Shown: piece after piece, positions 1-9,132 of the stretch
Position numbering within the stretch: position 1 is the stretch's first letter
How the letters are laid out: each line of letters starts with the position of its first letter
DNA from: an uncultured Photobacterium sp.
GTDB lineage: Bacteria; Pseudomonadota; Gammaproteobacteria; Enterobacterales; Vibrionaceae
Length of the DNA: 64,000 nt
Direction: 5' to 3'
Assembly (NCBI GenBank): GCA_947039005.1
Contig: CAMQXY010000001.1
Span: 22,797 to 86,796, forward strand
The notes under the pieces: model-generated
Seen by the model: the letters and a program-made list of their open reading frames with translations, nothing else
Told to the model about the DNA's origin: nothing
The model's database searches: none
Program-made: the position numbers and the translations under genes

Positions 1-45
1 ACTTGAATTAACCACTGGTTGCCAACAACTGATCCGTTCATGGCA

Positions 46-975
46 TCAAGGTATTTCGACCGCCACGGTTGGTTCACCATGTACGGGTAAAACTAAATAT
101 GTGCCAGTAAACGTTGATGATACCGCTTTGCCACATTGAACATTAACATCAACCGTTACCCGCCCTTTACGCCCTTGAGTAATACGATCAAAATCACCGC
201 GTAAATGCTCAAGGGTGGTGACGGCAATTGGACGTTCAGTAACCGGGGCAGAATAACGAATATGGCTATCAACCAAAATAATATTACCTTGCAAGCCACG
301 CTCTTTAAGTAACAGCCAAATAAAGCCCCATCCGGCTAAAGTTGCCATAGTAAAAATACTGCCGGCAAACATAAATTCATTCGGATTAAGGTTGGCATTA
401 AACAGTGCACTGACTTCAAACCGGTACCCCGTATATTGATTGATCTTGATGCCCATTTTGTCACTAATGGGAATTTGGCTTTGCCATAACGTCTGTAATT
501 CCTGACACCATTGCGGCTGACGAGCAACATCCGTTAACGGCGGTAACAACTTAACCATTTGTTGATGCCGCATCGGACCATGCTCATCACTCAACTCACC
601 ACGACTCTCAAAGCCATTTTTAAGATAAAACGGAATCGCCGCTTCACGGGCATTACACACTAAGCGTTTAGCACCGTCATAACGTGCCAATGATTCCAGA
701 GCCATTAATACCATTCCACCTAACCCTTGATGGCGCACTCCCGCATCAACCGCCATATAACGCACTTGTCCCTCATTATCAGGAGTAACATACACTCGCC
801 CAATCGCCACCACATTATCGTGACTATCGACTAACATTCGGTGAGCACTGACATCATCATAAGCATCACGCTCAGAGCCCAACGGCATTTGCCATGGCTG
901 ACGTAACATTTGCCAGCGAAAATGGTAATAACGGACAAACTGCTGCTCTGTTTGTGGGGTGACTAATCGAAACAT
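46..975 (-). CDS. yiiD: Fused GNAT acetyltransferase / YiiD-type thioesterase
   Basis: Two-domain protein of 309 residues. Residues ~1-145 look like a GNAT N-acetyltransferase: the acetyl-CoA loop reads RHQGLGGMVL and is followed by NAREAAIPFYLKNGF, the usual C-terminal strand and helix of that fold. Residues ~160-305 resemble the YiiD C-terminal hot-dog thioesterase-like domain (MFAGSIFTMATLAGWG, then VDSHIRYSAPV). The pairing of these domains is known for E. coli YiiD. The acyl substrate cannot be told from sequence. It lies upstream of dtd on the same strand with a 57-bp gap, so co-transcription with yihY and dtd is plausible. Domain calls are from motif recognition; function in the cell is inference. 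Confidence 0.8.
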   Translation of the reverse strand: MFRLVTPQTEQQFVRYYHFRWQMLRQPWQMPLGSERDAYDDVSAHRMLVDSHDNVVAIGRVYVTPDNEGQVRYMAVDAGVRHQGLGGMVLMALESLARYDGAKRLVCNAREAAIPFYLKNGFESRGELSDEHGPMRHQQMVKLLPPLTDVARQPQWCQELQTLWQSQIPISDKMGIKINQYTGYRFEVSALFNANLNPNEFMFAGSIFTMATLAGWGFIWLLLKERGLQGNIILVDSHIRYSAPVTERPIAVTTLEHLRGDFDRITQGRKGRVTVDVNVQCGKAVSSTFTGTYLVLPVHGEPTVAVEIP

Positions 976-1032
976 GCATTCCCTCTCTCAATCGTCGACA
1001 GTTATCGCACGCTCAATATGCGAATAGAATGG

Positions 1033-1470
1033 CTAGACCTGTAACCAAAACGTCACCGGACCATCATTGACCAGCGCGACTTTCATATCAGCCCCAAAGA
1101 CACCTGTTTCGGTTACGATCGGTTGCGCCTTACATTGTTCGACAAAATATTGGTACAAGCGTTCCGCTTCAATCGGTGCAGCACCTACTGAAAATCCTGG
1201 ACGCATACCTTTTTTAGTATCAGCAGCCAATGTAAATTGTGATACCACTAACACGCTGCCGTTAGCTTGCTGAACATTAAGATTCATTTTATCGTCAGCA
1301 TCGCTGAATATACGATATCCCAATACTTTATCGCGCAGCTTTTTCGCTTTGACTTCATCATCCCCTTTTTCGACCCCTAATAGCACCAATAAACCACTGC
1401 CAATAGCACCGGTTACTTTACCCTCGACGGTAACACTGGCTTCACTCACCCGTTGAATTAGTGCAATCAT
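1033..1470 (-). CDS. dtd: D-aminoacyl-tRNA deacylase
   Basis: Full-length DTD (145 residues, the normal size). It hydrolyses D-amino acids, and glycine mischarged on tRNA-Ala, from tRNA in the cytoplasm. It begins [13 protein letters not shown], the usual N-terminus. It carries both active-site signatures: SQFTLAAD near residue 78 and the C-terminal NDGPVTF (the Gly-cisPro type motif). The start codon overlaps the last base of the upstream yihY stop, so the two are translationally coupled. The yihY-dtd-yiiD order matches other gammaproteobacteria. Identification is firm. Confidence 0.96.
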   Translation of the reverse strand: MIALIQRVSEASVTVEGKVTGAIGSGLLVLLGVEKGDDEVKAKKLRDKVLGYRIFSDADDKMNLNVQQANGSVLVVSQFTLAADTKKGMRPGFSVGAAPIEAERLYQYFVEQCKAQPIVTETGVFGADMKVALVNDGPVTFWLQV

Positions 1471-2399
1471 TATTGTTCCTTGGTCGTTGTTAAATTATGG
1501 TCACTATCTGTCACCGTTATTATTTTTTTTAGCGAAGATTGACTCTCATCCCAAAAACCACGTTCGCCTAAACTGGCAGTGATCTCTGCGCCAAGCAGCA
1601 CAATACACCAACATAAATACACCCACACAAATAAAATAGGGATCACCGACAATGCGCCATAAATCATTTGATAGGAATGAAAATGCGCTAAGTAAATCAC
1701 AAAACCTTTTTTACTTAACTCAAATAAAACACTGCTACACAACGCGCCGATCAATGCATGTTTAAACTGTACTTTACAATTAGGCACTAACGCATAAAGC
1801 AATAAAAATGCCAAGCCCGACATCATTGACGGCAACCATTGTAATGACTGCTGTACCACCCCATGCAATGTTTGATGATCAAGTAATGCCAATGATCCTA
1901 AATATGAACTCAATGCAATACTAGAACCCAATAGAATAGGACCTAAAGTGAGAATCATCCAATACACTGCCAATGAGATTATCCAACGGCGTTTTTTCTT
2001 TACTCGCCAAATATAACTCAACGACTTATCAATCGAGGAAATAAGCATCATTGCTACCACAAATAATGCCCCAATCCCCACTACCGTCATTTTACCCGCA
2101 TTAGCAACAAACTCATTAAGATACGTCGTTACTACAGCGCCAGCAGCAGGTACAAAATTGGTGATAACAAACTGTTGTACTTGGGTACCTACGCCAGCAA
2201 AAGCTGGAATCGCAGATAATGCAGACACCACCACGGTTAATAACGGCACTAATGACAATAAAGTCACATAAGCCATTGATCCTGCGGTGACCGTTAAACG
2301 GTCATGATTCACACGCTGGATTAAATAGCTGAAATATTCCATGATTCGCGGCAACCGTTGCCACAGCACAAGTTTCACAGGTTGTTTTTTGTCAGCCAT
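1470..2399 (-). CDS. yihY: YihY/BrkB family inner-membrane protein
   Basis: 309-residue integral membrane protein of the YihY/BrkB (UPF0761) family. About six hydrophobic segments are visible (residues ~40-65, 100-120, 140-165, 180-210, 215-235, 245-270). The family-typical [20 protein letters not shown] lies near residue 35. It was once annotated as RNase BN; that activity is now assigned elsewhere and the real function is unknown. The soluble C-terminal tail is short and polar. It overlaps dtd by one base. The start at 2399 gives the standard N-terminus, and no signal peptide is expected. Confidence 0.9.
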   Translation of the reverse strand: MADKKQPVKLVLWQRLPRIMEYFSYLIQRVNHDRLTVTAGSMAYVTLLSLVPLLTVVVSALSAIPAFAGVGTQVQQFVITNFVPAAGAVVTTYLNEFVANAGKMTVVGIGALFVVAMMLISSIDKSLSYIWRVKKKRRWIISLAVYWMILTLGPILLGSSIALSSYLGSLALLDHQTLHGVVQQSLQWLPSMMSGLAFLLLYALVPNCKVQFKHALIGALCSSVLFELSKKGFVIYLAHFHSYQMIYGALSVIPILFVWVYLCWCIVLLGAEITASLGERGFWDESQSSLKKIITVTDSDHNLTTTKEQ

Positions 2400-2545
2400 A
2401 ATAGAATGTTGTACCTATAGTTATGGAAAACAGCCATGCGAACATTACATGCTGTACTCGCCTTTTATTCATCAAGATCGTTACCTTAGCACGCCATGGT
2501 AATGTCATTAGTTGTTATTTTTCATGCCTCACCAAGGAGCAAAAC

Positions 2546-3184
2546 ATGCCTTATTTTATTGCGATATTTTTAAGTGTTAGCCTACTTTCAGGCTGTCAAA
2601 CAGCCTATTATTCGGCGATGGAAAAAGTCGGCGTTTATAAACGCGATATCATGGTCGATCGGGTTGAAGATGCGAACCAAGCCCAACAAAACGCCCAAAA
2701 ACAATTTACCAGCGCCCTTGAAGGTCTAAAAGCACTGAATCAATTTGATGGTGGAGAGCTTGAATCCGCTTATCAAGATATTGATAGCCAATATCAACGT
2801 AGTGAAGCGGCAGTTAATAACGTTAATGATCGCATTGCAGCGATTGAAGATGTGGCGAATGCGATGTTTGATGAATGGCAACAGGAACTGTCATTGTATA
2901 AAAGCGCGACCCTCAAACGAGATAGCCAACGTAAATTACAAACCACAAAAGCCTCTTACAATAAAATGTTAACCGCCATGAAACGCGCTGAGAAGAAGAT
3001 GGAGCCGGTTTTAGATACTTTACGTGATAACACCCTTTATTTGAAACATAACCTCAATGCAGCTGCTATCGGCTCGCTCCAAGGGCAATTTAATTCACTA
3101 CAAACCGAGATTTCTCATGCTATTCGGGATATGAACCACGCCATTGCTGAATCAAATCGCTTTATTGGTCATTTGAAAAAGTAA
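2546..3184 (+). CDS. DUF2959 family lipoprotein
   Basis: 212-residue predicted outer-membrane or periplasmic lipoprotein. The N-terminus MPYFIAIFLSVSLLSGCQTA is a signal peptide ending in the lipobox LSGC at residue ~17. The rest is highly charged and helical, with long coiled-coil-like stretches (for example EDANQAQQNAQKQF), as in DUF2959 proteins. I chose the ATG at 2546 because AAGGAG lies 9 bases before it and because it puts the signal sequence at the N-terminus. The frame is open upstream to 2423, but that would bury the lipobox. The function of the family is not known. A strong terminator follows at once. Confidence 0.8.
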   Translation: MPYFIAIFLSVSLLSGCQTAYYSAMEKVGVYKRDIMVDRVEDANQAQQNAQKQFTSALEGLKALNQFDGGELESAYQDIDSQYQRSEAAVNNVNDRIAAIEDVANAMFDEWQQELSLYKSATLKRDSQRKLQTTKASYNKMLTAMKRAEKKMEPVLDTLRDNTLYLKHNLNAAAIGSLQGQFNSLQTEISHAIRDMNHAIAESNRFIGHLKK

Positions 3185-3212
3185 TCGGCACTTATTACGA
3201 TGATCTAACCAT

Positions 3213-3245
3213 AAAAAAAGAGCTAACAGGGTTAGCTCTTTTTTT
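3213..3245 (+). terminator. Rho-independent terminator after the DUF2959 gene
   Basis: Inverted repeat AAAGAGCTAAC/GTTAGCTCTTT with a 3-base loop, flanked by an A run and followed by seven T. It lies 28 bases after the stop and would work mainly on the plus strand; symmetry allows the other strand too. Confidence 0.85.
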
Positions 3246-3292
3246 GGTCTCGAAAATGTAGTCTCAAGAAGGTTCTCATACCCCCAGATACA

Positions 3293-3326
3293 ACAATCCC
3301 CCGCTTGTTGCCAAGCGAGGGATTGT
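3293..3326 (-). terminator. Long hairpin downstream of typA
   Basis: 15-bp stem with a single mismatch (ACAATCCCCCGCTTG against CAAGCGAGGGATTGT) and a tetraloop, 26 bases past the typA stop. On the minus strand no clear U run follows, so it could be an RNA 3' stabiliser or a Rho-assisted end rather than a classical terminator. Confidence 0.5.
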
Positions 3327-3351
3327 ATTAGTAAGCTTCAGCTAGGGGTAA

Positions 3352-5181
3352 TTACTTACCGCCACGACCTGCGCGCTTACGATCGTTTTCAGTAAGAAGT
3401 TTCTTACGGATACGAATGCTTTCTGGTGTTACTTCTACTAGCTCGTCATCATCGATGAATTCTAGAGCTTGCTCAAGTGTGTACTTGATTGCAGGAGAAA
3501 GCGTTTGTGCTTCATCTGTACCAGATGCACGAACGTTTGTTAGCTGCTTACCACGTAGACAGTTGATAGTTAGATCGTTTGCACGGTTATGAATACCGAT
3601 GATCTGACCTTCATATACTTCGTCACCGTGCTCAGAGAACAGACGGCCACGCTCTTGTAGGTTGAATAGCGAGTAAGTTACCGCTTTACCAGTACCGTTA
3701 GAGATCAATACGCCGTTAGCACGTTGACCGATAGTACCGCCCTTGTGAGGACCGTAGTGATCAAACGTATGGTAGATAAGACCAGAACCAGAAGTCATTG
3801 TTAGGAATTCTGTTTGGAAACCGATAAGACCACGAGAAGGCATCATAAAGTCCATGCGAACACGGCCTTTACCATCTGGTGCCATATCTTTTAGCTCACC
3901 CTTACGGATACCGATTTTCTCCATTACACTACCTTGATGCTCTTCAACCACATCGATAGTTACAACTTCAAACGGTTCCATTAGCTTACCATCTTCTTCT
4001 TTGATGATAACTTCTGGGCGAGATACTGCTAGCTCGTAACCTTCACGACGCATGTTTTCAATCAGGATAGATAGGTGAAGTTCACCACGGCCTGAAACAC
4101 GGAAACGGTCTGGACTGTCAGTTTCTTCAACGCGCAATGCTACGTTGTGTACTAATTCTTTTTGTAGACGCTCAAGGATGTTACGTGAAGTAACATACTT
4201 ACCTTCTTTACCAGCAAACGGAGAAGTGTTTACTTGGAAAGTCATCGTTACAGTTGGTTCATCAACAGACAATGGAACCAATGCTTCAACAGTGTTTACG
4301 TCACAAATAGTGTCAGAAATCTTAAGCTCGCCAAGACCTGTGATTGCAACGATGTCACCCGCTTTCGCTTCAGTAACTTCGTGACGCTCAAGACCTAGGT
4401 AACCTAGAACTGTACCTACTTTACCGTTACGCTTAGTACCGTCAGCACCAATAATAGTTACTTGTTGGTTAGGAGTAACAGTACCGCGAGCGATACGAGC
4501 AACACCGATAACACCAACGTAAGAGCTGTAATCTAACTGAGAGATTTGCATCTGTAGTGGGCCATCAACGTCAACAAATGGTGCAGCAACGTTATCAACA
4601 ACAGCTTGGAACAATGGTTCCATGTTCTCGCCAACTTCGCCTTCTGTCATTGTTGCCCAACCGTTTAGCGCTGATGCGTAAACAGTTGTGAAATCTAGTT
4701 GCTCGTCAGTTGCGCCTAGGTTGTCGAATAGGTCAAAAATTTGATCCATTACCCACTCAGGACGTGCACCTGGACGGTCAATCTTGTTGATTACAACGAT
4801 TGGCTTAAGACCGTATGCGAACGCTTTTTGCGTTACGAAACGTGTTTGAGGCATTGGGCCATCAACCGCGTCAACGATCAGTAATACAGAGTCAACCATA
4901 GACATGATACGCTCAACTTCACCACCGAAGTCTGCGTGTCCAGGGGTGTCTACGATATTGATGCGGTAGTCATTCCAATTAATTGCTGTGTTCTTAGCAA
5001 GAATGGTAATGCCACGCTCTTTTTCGATATCGTTAGAATCCATAACACGTTCTTCGGCTTCGCCGCGACCCTCTAACGTGCCAGATTGCTGTAGAAGTTT
5101 ATCAACCAGGGTAGTTTTACCGTGGTCAACGTGAGCAATAATTGCGATATTTCTTAAGTTATCGATCGATTGATTAGACAT
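3352..5181 (-). CDS. typA: Ribosome-associated translational GTPase TypA/BipA
   Basis: 609-residue GTPase of the EF-G-like family that binds the 70S ribosome and helps 50S assembly and stress or cold growth. The G1 motif AHVDHGKT is at residues ~13-20, with DTPGHADFG (G3) and NKIDRPGA (G4) following. The C-terminal region carries the BipA-specific domain ([14 protein letters not shown]) and ends [10 protein letters not shown] start it at ATG 5181 ([15 protein letters not shown]), which matches the family N-terminus; a GTG five codons upstream is in frame but less likely. It is divergent from glnA across a ~600-bp regulatory region. Codon use and length are ordinary. Confidence 0.97.
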   Translation of the reverse strand: MSNQSIDNLRNIAIIAHVDHGKTTLVDKLLQQSGTLEGRGEAEERVMDSNDIEKERGITILAKNTAINWNDYRINIVDTPGHADFGGEVERIMSMVDSVLLIVDAVDGPMPQTRFVTQKAFAYGLKPIVVINKIDRPGARPEWVMDQIFDLFDNLGATDEQLDFTTVYASALNGWATMTEGEVGENMEPLFQAVVDNVAAPFVDVDGPLQMQISQLDYSSYVGVIGVARIARGTVTPNQQVTIIGADGTKRNGKVGTVLGYLGLERHEVTEAKAGDIVAITGLGELKISDTICDVNTVEALVPLSVDEPTVTMTFQVNTSPFAGKEGKYVTSRNILERLQKELVHNVALRVEETDSPDRFRVSGRGELHLSILIENMRREGYELAVSRPEVIIKEEDGKLMEPFEVVTIDVVEEHQGSVMEKIGIRKGELKDMAPDGKGRVRMDFMMPSRGLIGFQTEFLTMTSGSGLIYHTFDHYGPHKGGTIGQRANGVLISNGTGKAVTYSLFNLQERGRLFSEHGDEVYEGQIIGIHNRANDLTINCLRGKQLTNVRASGTDEAQTLSPAIKYTLEQALEFIDDDELVEVTPESIRIRKKLLTENDRKRAGRGGK

Positions 5182-5283
5182 TAGTTTCAGATTCACTCAG
5201 AACATGCAGCGTCTTAATAGAGGCTACTTGATTAAAAAAACGGCTCATAATTTAACAGATTTTACGCCAAAACCCACGGAATA

Positions 5284-5299
5284 TGTGATTTATATCACC
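5284..5299. promoter_or_regulatory. Candidate CRP-cAMP box between typA and glnA
   Basis: The 16-mer TGTGATTTATATCACC matches nine of the ten conserved bases of the CRP consensus TGTGA-N6-TCACA. It lies ~100 bp upstream of the typA start and ~480 bp upstream of glnA. In E. coli the sigma-70 promoter glnAp1 is CRP-dependent, but distance here favours typA or a distal glnA promoter. Which gene it serves is inference. Confidence 0.6.
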
Positions 5300-5582
5300 A
5301 GCTTTTTTCTCGATTGGCTCTAGAGCCGCATTTTTACTCACTTTTTTAGCTATTTTTATTTTTTTGAACCTACAAATTCATACGTTAAATAAGTCTAAAT
5401 TGACCAAAAATGCGATCTTCATCACTTTTTGATACCTACTTAATCGCCATTAATTAGCAATAAAATACGTAATTATCATCTTGATGGATTGACAATATTT
5501 TGCCCCATCACCATAGTAGAGTGACTATTAAAAGACTGAATGCATTGAGATATGTTTCATCAATTTATGCATCAACCATAAT

Positions 5583-5599
5583 TGCACCACAATAGTGCA
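5583..5599 (+). promoter_or_regulatory. NtrC enhancer site 1 of glnA
   Basis: TGCACCACAATAGTGCA is a near-perfect match to the NtrC dyad TGCACCA-N3-TGGTGCA. It lies ~110 bp upstream of the sigma-54 promoter, a usual enhancer distance. Confidence 0.85.
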
Positions 5600-5603
5600 A
5601 GCG

Positions 5604-5620
5604 TTCACCGAAATAGTGCA
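5604..5620 (+). promoter_or_regulatory. NtrC enhancer site 2 of glnA
   Basis: TTCACCGAAATAGTGCA is a second, weaker NtrC dyad. Its start is 21 bp after that of site 1, about two helical turns, so both dimers would face the same side of the DNA. Confidence 0.75.
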
Positions 5621-5692
5621 AATCAGGATAGGAAAAAGTTCCAAAAACGCTGTAAACGCGCATTTTTAGGGACTTTTAAAAGTTGGCATGGT

Positions 5693-5710
5693 TTTCGCTT
5701 TAATACTTTT
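5693..5710 (+). promoter_or_regulatory. Sigma-54 (RpoN) promoter of glnA
   Basis: TTGGCATGGTTTTCGCTT carries the -24 GG (5695-5696) and the -12 GC (5707-5708) separated by exactly ten bases, the invariant RpoN spacing. Transcription would start near 5720, giving a leader of ~60 bases. With the two NtrC dyads upstream this is the glnAp2-type promoter activated by NtrC-P when nitrogen is scarce. Confidence 0.85.
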
Positions 5711-5781
5711 AGATTCGCTTATCACAGTATGAGCACAAAGTTTGCGGCCATCGCCCTAAATAACACCGGAGGTTACTCAAG

Positions 5782-7191
5782 ATGTCAGTTGAAAACGTAC
5801 TAGCACTGATCCAGGAAAATGAAGTTAAGTTTATTGACCTACGTTTTACCGATACCAAAGGTAAAGAGCAACACATCACTATCCCTTCTCATCAAATCGA
5901 TGCAGATTTCTTTGAAGAAGGTAAAATGTTTGATGGCTCTTCAGTTGCAGGCTGGAAAGGCATTAATGAATCAGACATGGTAATGATGCCTGATGCAGCG
6001 AGTGCGGTACTTGACCCATTTACTGAAGATGCAACTCTAAACATTCGTTGTGATATTCTTGAGCCAGCAACAATGCAAGGCTACGATCGCGACCCTCGCT
6101 CAATCGCTAAACGCGCAGAAGAATTCATGCGTGCTGCCGGTTTTGCTGACAATGTATTAGTTGGCCCTGAGCCAGAGTTCTTCTTATTTGATGACGTTAG
6201 ATTCAATACTGATATGTCAGGTTCATTCTTTAAGATTGACGACATTGAAGCAGCATGGAATAGCGGCACTAAAATCGAAGGTGGTAACAAAGGTCACCGT
6301 CCAGGTGTTAAAGGCGGTTATTTCCCAGTAGCACCTGTTGATTCATCACAAGATATTCGTTCTGCAATGTGTTTGATCATGGAAGAGATGGGACTTGTTG
6401 TTGAAGCTCACCACCATGAAGTCGCAACGGCAGGCCAAAACGAAATCGCAACCCGTTTCAATACCCTAACCAATAAAGCTGATGAAATTCAGATTTATAA
6501 ATATGTGGTTCATAACGTTGCTCACGCATTTGGTAAAACTGCGACCTTTATGCCAAAACCACTAGTGGGTGATAACGGCTCAGGTATGCACGTCCACATG
6601 TCACTAGCAAAAGACGGTGTAAACCTATTTGCGGGTGATAAGTACGGCGGTCTTTCAGAGATGGCACTGTTCTACATTGGCGGTATTATCAAGCACGCAC
6701 GTGCAATCAATGCCTTTGCTAACCCAGCAACGAACTCATACAAGCGTCTAGTCCCTGGCTATGAAGCACCTGTTATGCTGGCTTACTCAGCCCGTAACCG
6801 TTCTGCATCAATCCGTATTCCAGTGGTTCCAAGTCCAAAAGCACGTCGTATCGAAGTACGCTTTGGTGATCCAGCAGCGAACCCATACCTAGCCTTTGCA
6901 GCAATGCTAATGGCTGGCCTTGACGGTATCGCTAATAAGATCCACCCAGGCGAAGCGATGGATAAAGACTTGTATGACCTACCAGCAGAAGAAGCAGCTG
7001 AGATTCCAAAAGTAGCCGAGTCACTACAAGGTGCACTACAAGCGCTTGACGAAGATCGTGAATTCTTAACTTCTGGTGGTGTATTCTCTGACGACTTTAT
7101 TGATTCTTACATCACGCTAAAATCGCAAGATGTAGAAAAAATCAATATGGCTGTGCACCCATTAGAGTTTGAACTTTACTACTCTGTTTAA
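5782..7191 (+). CDS. glnA: Glutamine synthetase, type I
   Basis: 469-residue dodecameric GSI that makes glutamine from glutamate, ammonia and ATP in the cytoplasm. Visible motifs are [15 protein letters not shown] near residue 52 (latch/active-site loop), [10 protein letters not shown] near 265, the ATP-binding NRSASIRIP, and [19 protein letters not shown]. The adenylylation site is Tyr398 in LYDLPAEE, so activity should be tuned by GlnE. The ribosome site GGAGG is 8 bases before the ATG. Expression is predicted from the RpoN/NtrC promoter upstream. The order glnA - DUF4124 gene - ntrBC is the known vibrio arrangement. Confidence 0.98.
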   Translation: MSVENVLALIQENEVKFIDLRFTDTKGKEQHITIPSHQIDADFFEEGKMFDGSSVAGWKGINESDMVMMPDAASAVLDPFTEDATLNIRCDILEPATMQGYDRDPRSIAKRAEEFMRAAGFADNVLVGPEPEFFLFDDVRFNTDMSGSFFKIDDIEAAWNSGTKIEGGNKGHRPGVKGGYFPVAPVDSSQDIRSAMCLIMEEMGLVVEAHHHEVATAGQNEIATRFNTLTNKADEIQIYKYVVHNVAHAFGKTATFMPKPLVGDNGSGMHVHMSLAKDGVNLFAGDKYGGLSEMALFYIGGIIKHARAINAFANPATNSYKRLVPGYEAPVMLAYSARNRSASIRIPVVPSPKARRIEVRFGDPAANPYLAFAAMLMAGLDGIANKIHPGEAMDKDLYDLPAEEAAEIPKVAESLQGALQALDEDREFLTSGGVFSDDFIDSYITLKSQDVEKINMAVHPLEFELYYSV

Positions 7192-7223
7192 GTAATAATT
7201 TAATTACTTAACAACAAAGATTT

Positions 7224-7250
7224 AGGCCTGCTTCACACGCAGGTCTTTTT
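7224..7250 (+). terminator. Terminator after glnA
   Basis: Stem AGGCCTGC/GCAGGTCT (one mismatch), loop TTCACAC, then TTTTT, 33 bases after the glnA stop. It should separate glnA from the following genes, with some read-through possible. Confidence 0.75.
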
Positions 7251-7325
7251 GATCTTGCGCCCCTAGAAAAAGCAGTAACAATAAAGGACTTATTGACCAT
7301 GAAGGTCTTGGCGGAGAGTTAACGG

Positions 7326-7901
7326 ATGAGACTCATTGATCTGGCATCAATACTGCTATTTGCAACAACAGCTAGCACCGCGGTAGCAACAACGATCTAC
7401 TCTTGGACTGATGATAATGGCGTGGTTCATTTTAGTGATACCCCTGGTACACCACAAGCCAGCACTGTTGAACTTTCAATTACCGAAGTACAAAAAAATA
7501 TTCAACAAACCGTAATCGATATCAACCAAGCTGACAATGTGGAACTCATATCAATAACCACAACAGCCGAACCCCCACTCCCCACAGCAACCATCAGCCT
7601 ATTAGCCCCTGTGCACCAACAAACTATTCGCAGTAACGACGGTGACATTAAAGTACGCGCGGTAAGCAACCGTAAACTCAATAGCAAATTACAGGCTCAA
7701 TTAGTTATCGATGGTCGAGTCTATGGCTCTCCTCAAACGATCTTAACCTGGCAGCTAACCAATATCGATCGCGGTAGTCATCAACTTCAAATCCAATTAC
7801 TTAAAAATGGCAAGATCCTTGCTTCATCTGAAAGTATTACGGTTTATTTACATCGCGTCTCACAGGCTCGTCCTAAAAACAGCCCAATTCAGCCCCGTTA
7901 A
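7326..7901 (+). CDS. Exported DUF4124 domain protein
   Basis: 191-residue envelope protein. Residues 1-22 are a Sec signal peptide (hydrophobic core LASILLFATTA, likely cut after AVA). The mature N-terminus TIYSWTDDNGVVHFSDTPG is the DUF4124 signature (a W-x-D-x2-G-x2-H-F-S-D-x-P motif). Residues ~95-175 look like an Ig-like beta-sandwich (repeated alternating strands, IKVRAVSNRKLNSKLQAQLV). The function is unknown. It lies between glnA and ntrB on the same strand, and the start has GGAGAG upstream. Whether it plays a part in nitrogen physiology or is just a positional companion cannot be told. Confidence 0.8.
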   Translation: MRLIDLASILLFATTASTAVATTIYSWTDDNGVVHFSDTPGTPQASTVELSITEVQKNIQQTVIDINQADNVELISITTTAEPPLPTATISLLAPVHQQTIRSNDGDIKVRAVSNRKLNSKLQAQLVIDGRVYGSPQTILTWQLTNIDRGSHQLQIQLLKNGKILASSESITVYLHRVSQARPKNSPIQPR

Positions 7902-7954
7902 CGCCTATTTACAATAAATCCTGCCTGTTTGCGGTTAAACCGAGTACACTTCAA

Positions 7955-7984
7955 TGCACCAAATTGGTGCGTTAACTTGGTGCA
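7955..7984 (+). promoter_or_regulatory. Overlapping NtrC operators upstream of ntrB
   Basis: TGCACCAAATTGGTGCG (7955-7971) matches the NtrC dyad at all but the last base. A second overlapping dyad, TGCGTTAACTTGGTGCA, ends at 7984. They lie 70-100 bp before ntrB, where the glnLp operator sits in enterics, so NtrC probably represses or tunes its own operon. Confidence 0.8.
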
Positions 7985-8054
7985 TTAACTAATAACAACT
8001 TGTGTGTACAGACACTGACTATCTTTTGCTTAGCTATCGATAAGGATGATGATT

Positions 8055-9107
8055 GTGAATACCAGCTTCACACCTATAATTCTCGACAATTTAGTCACCG
8101 CTATTGTATTGCTTGATGAAGCCTTGGTGATCCGTTACGTCAACCCAGCAGCTGAACAATTATTGTCTTCTAGCAAGCGGCGCTTACTCGATTCACCGTT
8201 ACCAAGATTACTCCAACACAGCTCACTAGATCTTAATCAAGTCAAAGCGACGCTACACAGTGGTCAAGGTTTAGCGGATAGTGATGTCACCTTTGTGATT
8301 GATGGCCAACGTCATCTCCTCGGTGTCAATGCCAGCCCAATTTCATGGCAAAAACAACTGTTGATCTTATTAGAATTAAAACCGATTGATCAACAACGCC
8401 GTATCAGCCAAGAGCTAAACCAGCATGCACAACAACAAGCTGCTAAAGAATTAGTCCGTGGTTTAGCCCATGAAATAAAAAACCCACTCGGTGGTTTAAG
8501 AGGCGCAGCACAACTGCTAGAGAAAACCTTGCCGGATAAAAGCTACCACGAATACACCCAGATGATCATTGAGCAAGCAGATCGACTACGTAATTTAGTC
8601 GATAGATTATTAGGACCACAACGACCTGGGATCCGTAAAACCGATAATATTCATTTAGTGTTAGAAAAAGTGCGCCAATTAGTTAATATCGAAACCGATA
8701 ACACCATTAGCATTGAGCGCGACTACGATCCAAGCCTACCTGAAATCGATATGGACGCTGAACAACTTGAACAGGCATTACTTAATATTGTCAGTAACGC
8801 AGCATTAGCACTAAAAAGCCAAGGTGGCGGTACCATTAAATTAAGAACCCGTACCGCCCATCAAAGCTTAATTCAAGGCGTCCGTCATCGAGTAACGGCA
8901 ACGATTGAAATCATTGATGATGGCCCCGGTATTCCAGCTGAAATTCAAGACACCTTATTTTATCCAATGGTCACCGGCCGTGAAGGCGGCACAGGATTAG
9001 GGCTATCGATAGCGCGTAATTTAATTGATCAGCACCAAGGAAAAATAGAGGTTTTTAGCTGGCCTGGACATACCAACTTTACCATTCATTTACCGATTAA
9101 ATCATAA
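8055..9107 (+). CDS. glnL: Nitrogen regulation sensor histidine kinase NtrB
   Basis: ~350-residue soluble kinase/phosphatase that controls NtrC and takes its signal from PII. An N-terminal PAS domain (residues ~5-110) is followed by the H box [20 protein letters not shown] (phospho-His near residue 137), the N box [12 protein letters not shown], and the G boxes DDGPGI and [10 protein letters not shown]. The frame opens with ATG at 8046, but AAGGA abuts that codon, so I favour GTG 8055 (8-base spacing, protein [12 protein letters not shown]). It is followed by ntrC after 25 bp. It is also known as NtrB/GlnL. Confidence 0.95.
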   Translation: MNTSFTPIILDNLVTAIVLLDEALVIRYVNPAAEQLLSSSKRRLLDSPLPRLLQHSSLDLNQVKATLHSGQGLADSDVTFVIDGQRHLLGVNASPISWQKQLLILLELKPIDQQRRISQELNQHAQQQAAKELVRGLAHEIKNPLGGLRGAAQLLEKTLPDKSYHEYTQMIIEQADRLRNLVDRLLGPQRPGIRKTDNIHLVLEKVRQLVNIETDNTISIERDYDPSLPEIDMDAEQLEQALLNIVSNAALALKSQGGGTIKLRTRTAHQSLIQGVRHRVTATIEIIDDGPGIPAEIQDTLFYPMVTGREGGTGLGLSIARNLIDQHQGKIEVFSWPGHTNFTIHLPIKS

Positions 9108-9132
9108 CACTAACGACCATAGGAGTTTTATT

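Noticed and set aside
2423-2545. Longer start for the DUF2959 lipoprotein gene
   Set aside because: The extra 41 residues would bury the signal peptide and lipobox; ATG 2546 has a good ribosome site.
5200-5780. Replication origin or integration site in the AT-rich typA-glnA gap
   Set aside because: No DnaA box cluster, no direct-repeat attachment pair and no integrase; regulatory sites explain the gap.
5582-5803. 73-residue ORF upstream of and into glnA
   Set aside because: It runs through the NtrC boxes and sigma-54 promoter and has no family resemblance.
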